57,899 nucleotides of DNA, from contig CAMOPX010000010.1 of the NCBI GenBank assembly GCA_946622415.1, positions 1 to 57,899 on the forward strand, read 5' to 3'. The translations under genes and the position numbers were made by a program. Below the pieces are notes generated by a model. The model had not been told where the DNA came from and searched no databases. It was given only the letters and a program-made list of their open reading frames with translations. Positions within the stretch are counted from its first letter, which is position 1. Every line of letters begins with the position of its first letter. Shown here piece by piece: positions 54,734-57,899 of the stretch. This DNA is from an uncultured bacterium. GTDB lineage: Bacteria; Cyanobacteriota; Vampirovibrionia; Gastranaerophilales; Gastranaerophilaceae.

Positions 54734-57127
54734 ATGAGTTTTATTGACAAAATTTGTCAAAGCTTTTGTGCTATTGACAAAAAAGACAGTGCAAATGTGA
54801 TTGGAGAACGTGGAATCAAAAGCAAAAGTGATGAAAGTATCCACTCATCTTTAGGCAAAGGTTCAAAGAATGAACAAGATACATCATCATTACAAAGTGC
54901 GGTAGATTCTGCTCAAGGCAAAGTAGATTCCGCTCAAGGTAAACTAGATTCCGCTCAAGGTAAACTAGATTCCGCTCAAGGTAAAGTAGATTCCGCTCAA
55001 AGTGCATTGGACGGTATAGGTTCAAGACCCGAATCCAAAACCACAACAAATCCCGATGGAACAACCACAACGGATGATTCGGCAGGAAAAGCGTGGGATG
55101 CTAAAAAAGCTGTATTGGAAGCTAATTTAGCCACTGCGCAAGCAGAATTACAAGCAGCACAAGCAGAAAAAGAAGAAGCACAAGCTGAAAAGGAAGCAGC
55201 ACAAGCTGAAAAAGAAGATGCACAAACGGCTTTAGATGCAGCTGAAGAAAATAATCAAGAAATTCAAGATGCCCTTGAAAAAGCAACCGGCGAAAACGAA
55301 GATTCGCAAGATTTAGAAAGGGAAGTTTGGTTAAATAAACCCGATGATCCTTTCAATTCGACTGAACCGATTAATCCGACAATTCCTATTGACCCGACAC
55401 AACCAAAAGAACCGAGATTCCCGGATGAACCTATACCACCGATTAATCCGCCCGAACCCAAAGATCCTTTTGATCCGACAATTCCTATTCACCCAATGAA
55501 TCCTGCTGATCCAACGAATCCGGTTGACCCGTTGGGCAAATCAGGTAAGACAGTATCGCCTTATATAAATCCTGATATATATAATTCGGCAAATTCATCA
55601 AAAGTAGAAGATGTCAAAGAAATTGAAAAATATGGATTTACCGAAGCTGATATGGAAGGCAAGGAAGTATATATCACATATACACAAGAAGGGCAAACCG
55701 TATTAGAATTCAGAGATGAAACCGGAAAAACGGTAAAAGGATACTGCTTTAATGCAATGGTATCAAATGATAATCCGAATACAATCGTGGTTGAACCCGG
55801 AGGTTATCTTAGCTATACCGAATTTTCATTCGATGAATCAGGAATTCCTGAAAAAGCAATTAAATATCAAGCCGAAACTGATTCTGAAGGAAATATCGTA
55901 TCAGGCGGACCGAAAGATTATGAAAACAAAAAAGAAATAGGGTACGTATATCCTGATGAATGGAGTGCAATTGCACCAAAACATAATATTGCAAATCCAA
56001 TGAATCCTGTTGATCCAACGAAACTGATTGATCAGACAGTTATTGATAAAATATTATATCCAAACGGTGTTGAAGAAAAAGTTGAAGACACAAAAGTACT
56101 TGAAGCATACGGTATTTCAGACGCTGATGTAAAAGACAAAGACGTATATAAATCAACGGATAAAGACGGAAATACGGTAATTCAATTAAAAGATGCGAAC
56201 GGAAATGTAACAAAAGCGTACGTATTTAAAGAAAACAGACCGATTCATAATACTATTAGCGGCGTACCACCCTATGAACCCGACGGAAATTTACTAGTTC
56301 CTGAATCTCCTGAAGACGAAACAGGATATACAACCTACATTGAATATACGTTTAATGCTGATGGCGAACCGGAAACCGCTGTTGAATACGCAGCACAAAC
56401 AGATAAAGACGGAAATATTATTTATGGCGGACCAAGCAGTGAAAACAAAACAAGCACAAATAATACAATAGATCCTGCCAGCTGGGCAGACCATAAGCCT
56501 TTGACTGCAGCGGAAGCGGCAAATATTGAACCTGATACAACTTATCCTATACGCAATACGGGATTTGCAAATCAATTTTTACCCGACGGTACAAAAGTTG
56601 AAGATATTGATCCGAACGATCCGGAACTTACCGAATTAAGGTCAGGTGAAGTAGCTATTAATAATACGGTTTTTGAAAAACTTTGCGAAAAATTTGAATA
56701 TGATCCAGAAACAGGCAATTTCAAATTCGATGCGGAACACAGTTATGAAGAATTTAAAGCAATGGTAGCTATTGAAATGCAAAAAGCAACCGAAGAATAT
56801 GAAAAAGAGCACCCTGAATATTCTAAAGTAAAAGAAAAAGCCGATAAAGCTATAGAAGAACATGATAATTATATGAAAGAACAAATGGAGCAGTATTCTG
56901 ATTTGAGTTTTGAAGAACAAACAGAAAAAAGAAAAGAACTTGAAAAAGAATACATAGAAACGCACAAAGATTATGTCGGTTATTTGGCTCAAAAAACTCC
57001 CGATTTATCTCGTTTTCTCATAAAGATTAATTTGGACGGTTCTACTCCAAAACCCAAAATATGGCCTAATACACCTCATGAAATTATAAACAGAATTCGC
57101 GATACAAAAAATCCCGAAGAAATTTAA
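54734..57127 (+). CDS. Large repetitive protein: heptad, proline-rich and duplicated modules
   Basis: I prefer ATG 54734 (797 aa) over the upstream ATG at 54671, because AAGGAG lies nine to ten bases before it and the start then matches the neighbour gene. The order is: short N-terminal motif (MSFIDKICQSF); five DSAQ-type heptads (about 57-91); an Ala/Glu/Gln coiled coil (about 130-180); a Pro-Asp-rich stretch (about 210-275, many N-P/D-P turns); two homologous domains of about 100-120 residues (about 300-400 and 450-560, each with V-E-D-x-K, Y-G-x-x-x-A-D, G-K/D-x-V-Y and G-N-I-x-x-G-G-P); then a Lys/Glu-rich C-terminal helix. A filamentous or surface protein is plausible, but no export signal is evident. 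A 28-codon open remnant follows the stop in another frame. Confidence 0.75.
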   Translation: MSFIDKICQSFCAIDKKDSANVIGERGIKSKSDESIHSSLGKGSKNEQDTSSLQSAVDSAQGKVDSAQGKLDSAQGKLDSAQGKVDSAQSALDGIGSRPESKTTTNPDGTTTTDDSAGKAWDAKKAVLEANLATAQAELQAAQAEKEEAQAEKEAAQAEKEDAQTALDAAEENNQEIQDALEKATGENEDSQDLEREVWLNKPDDPFNSTEPINPTIPIDPTQPKEPRFPDEPIPPINPPEPKDPFDPTIPIHPMNPADPTNPVDPLGKSGKTVSPYINPDIYNSANSSKVEDVKEIEKYGFTEADMEGKEVYITYTQEGQTVLEFRDETGKTVKGYCFNAMVSNDNPNTIVVEPGGYLSYTEFSFDESGIPEKAIKYQAETDSEGNIVSGGPKDYENKKEIGYVYPDEWSAIAPKHNIANPMNPVDPTKLIDQTVIDKILYPNGVEEKVEDTKVLEAYGISDADVKDKDVYKSTDKDGNTVIQLKDANGNVTKAYVFKENRPIHNTISGVPPYEPDGNLLVPESPEDETGYTTYIEYTFNADGEPETAVEYAAQTDKDGNIIYGGPSSENKTSTNNTIDPASWADHKPLTAAEAANIEPDTTYPIRNTGFANQFLPDGTKVEDIDPNDPELTELRSGEVAINNTVFEKLCEKFEYDPETGNFKFDAEHSYEEFKAMVAIEMQKATEEYEKEHPEYSKVKEKADKAIEEHDNYMKEQMEQYSDLSFEEQTEKRKELEKEYIETHKDYVGYLAQKTPDLSRFLIKINLDGSTPKPKIWPNTPHEIINRIRDTKNPEEI
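54902..55006 (+). repeat. 21-bp in-frame tandem repeat (5 units)
   Basis: Five consecutive 21-nt units based on GTAGATTCCGCTCAAGGTAA plus A, each encoding V/L-D-S-A-Q-G-K. The inner three units are almost identical in DNA, so the copy number could change by slippage without breaking the frame. Confidence 0.9.
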
Positions 57128-57222
57128 ACTATATCAGTGGTTTATTAGATGAAACTGTAGATATAAATGTAATCGGGAAAGCAGCAGAAATGGACGATAA
57201 TCAAGATATTAAATCTGAATAA
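57128..57222 (+). other. Possible frameshifted C-terminal remnant
   Basis: Directly after the stop at 57127, the -1 frame stays open for about 30 codons (SGLLDETVDINVIGK, then MDDNQDIKSE) to TAA at 57220. Its composition is like the preceding gene, and it has no ribosome site. It may be the original end of the protein, lost by a small indel, or chance. Confidence 0.3.
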
Positions 57223-57255
57223 TTGACTAAAATAACGGTTTAATCTGAATTTATG

Positions 57256-57286
57256 AGCAGTAAGCTGATTTAATCGGCTTACTGCT
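57256..57286 (+). terminator. Terminator after the repetitive-protein gene
   Basis: Stem AGCAGTAAGC (57256-57265) and complement GCTTACTGCT (57277-57286), followed by TTTTAATA. Confidence 0.7.
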
Positions 57287-57418
57287 TTTAATATAAATAT
57301 TGAGCCTTTAAAAAATCATTGTTAATTTTTGTAAAAAATTGACCGGAACTCTAATGTTTTACATGTTTTTTGCCGATTAAGTGTATTGGATACATCCTTA
57401 TATTTCGGAGAGAAAGTA

Positions 57419-57899
57419 ATGGAGTTCAATAAAACAAGCTTTAAAATAAATAATTTTCCTGTTGTTGGTAAGCAAAACGAACACAAAGATGAAAACAAAT
57501 CTGATAATAATACTGAAAAAAACATCTTTGAAAATTCTACAGGGCTTTATTTGCCTGCGGTCGGATGTATGTCTGAAAAAGAAATAGCAGAATTAAATTT
57601 TGCGCTTGCAAACAGCAGAGTAGAAGCTGAAGAAAAAATTAAATCGGATCTGGATGATACTCTTAAGGCGATGAACAGAAAAACAAAAGCTGAAAACATA
57701 GTCACAATGTCTGCGATAAATAATTATAAAAAAATGCATAAAAGAAGCTTTTTTGATGATGTTGCTGCTTTTTATCCAGATAAAAAAGATGACATTTTTG
57801 AAAATATAATAAAAAAGATTGATGATCCAAAAATAATGACAGCAAAAAATTCGCCAAAACCTCATATTGCTTGCGATATTTTGAAAGATTGTATAATAA
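57419..57899 (+). CDS. Hypothetical protein, 3' end beyond window
   Basis: ATG 57419 is preceded by GGAG at eight to nine bases. The frame stays open for 160 codons to the window edge, so the gene is partial. It starts MEFNKTSFKINNFPVVGK. It has a polar first 40 residues, a short motif (STGLYLPAVGC), then a charged helical region (ELNFALANSRVEAEEKIKSD) and a Lys/Asp-rich remainder. No signal peptide, membrane segment or known motif is visible. The N-terminus resembles those of other hypothetical proteins in the window that begin with a polar, Asn/Lys-rich tract. Function unknown. Confidence 0.65.
   Translation, partial: MEFNKTSFKINNFPVVGKQNEHKDENKSDNNTEKNIFENSTGLYLPAVGCMSEKEIAELNFALANSRVEAEEKIKSDLDDTLKAMNRKTKAENIVTMSAINNYKKMHKRSFFDDVAAFYPDKKDDIFENIIKKIDDPKIMTAKNSPKPHIACDILKDCII

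Noticed and set aside
54902-55006. Regular 21-bp repeats as a CRISPR array
   Set aside because: Units are contiguous with no spacers and are in frame within a coiled-coil coding gene.
57110-57130. Programmed -1 frameshift at AAATTTAAAC
   Set aside because: The heptamers fall in the -1 rather than the zero frame, so the standard X-XXY-YYZ slip does not apply.
1-57899. tRNA, rRNA, transposase or integrase genes
   Set aside because: No cloverleaf-like conserved T-loop sequence, rRNA-like block or recognisable transposase/integrase motif was seen by eye; a tRNAscan and Rfam search would settle this.

Overview
The window is AT-rich and densely coded. It reads like a Gram-negative-type (LPS-making) bacterium: it has a heptose-1-phosphate adenylyltransferase, a lipobox-bearing periplasmic prolyl isomerase and a type IV pilin-like protein. 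Several hypothetical proteins with low-complexity N-termini (one with a D-T-V-S-F-T motif), the tig-clpP-clpX order and the general codon style resemble gut Candidatus Gastranaerophilales (Melainabacteria/Vampirovibrionia). That placement is an inference from pattern memory and was not tested by a search.

Left accessory third (1-19085). A partial RTX-like repeat protein runs off the left edge on the minus strand. Next come two minus-strand genes that could form an undescribed pair: a KAP-type P-loop NTPase, and a chimeric protein with five DUF4379-type zinc ribbons, a VSR-like nuclease core and a C-terminal NUMOD1-like DNA-binding module. After a Na/Pi-cotransporter-like gene and a small hypothetical gene comes a 4.4-kb tandem duplication of [promoter-leader + giant RTX-like gene + family 2 glycosyltransferase]. 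The first glycosyltransferase copy is cut off at an 8-bp microhomology (TGATATGG) that joins directly into the second copy of the promoter. The two RTX paralogues have diverged but share an 86-nt stretch of perfect DNA identity, which suggests gene conversion.

Middle (19109-36192). A minus-strand run proB-proA-amidohydrolase-activase-map looks like one operon. Its amidohydrolase has lost three of the expected metal/catalytic residues. Divergent from it, a good promoter drives pilin - GAF/HD-GYP - TPR - comM, a possible competence or surface-appendage operon. pnp, recR, an Hsp20 gene and a regulator with four tandem winged-helix modules follow. A 680-nt gene-free stretch then carries a series of long inverted repeats, one of them a 180-nt near-continuous hairpin.

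Right (36193-57899). pgi, a divergent RelA/SpoT-like protein, two small or hypothetical genes, and tig-clpP-clpX preceded by the heptose adenylyltransferase gene. A tightly packed minus-strand cluster follows (zinc-ribbon/STAND-like ATPase - PlsC acyltransferase - mfd - PrsA/SurA-like lipoprotein). The window ends with plus-strand genes for repetitive proteins (YD-like repeats; heptad, proline-rich and duplicated modules) and a partial hypothetical gene. I saw no tRNA, rRNA, CRISPR array or canonical transposase.
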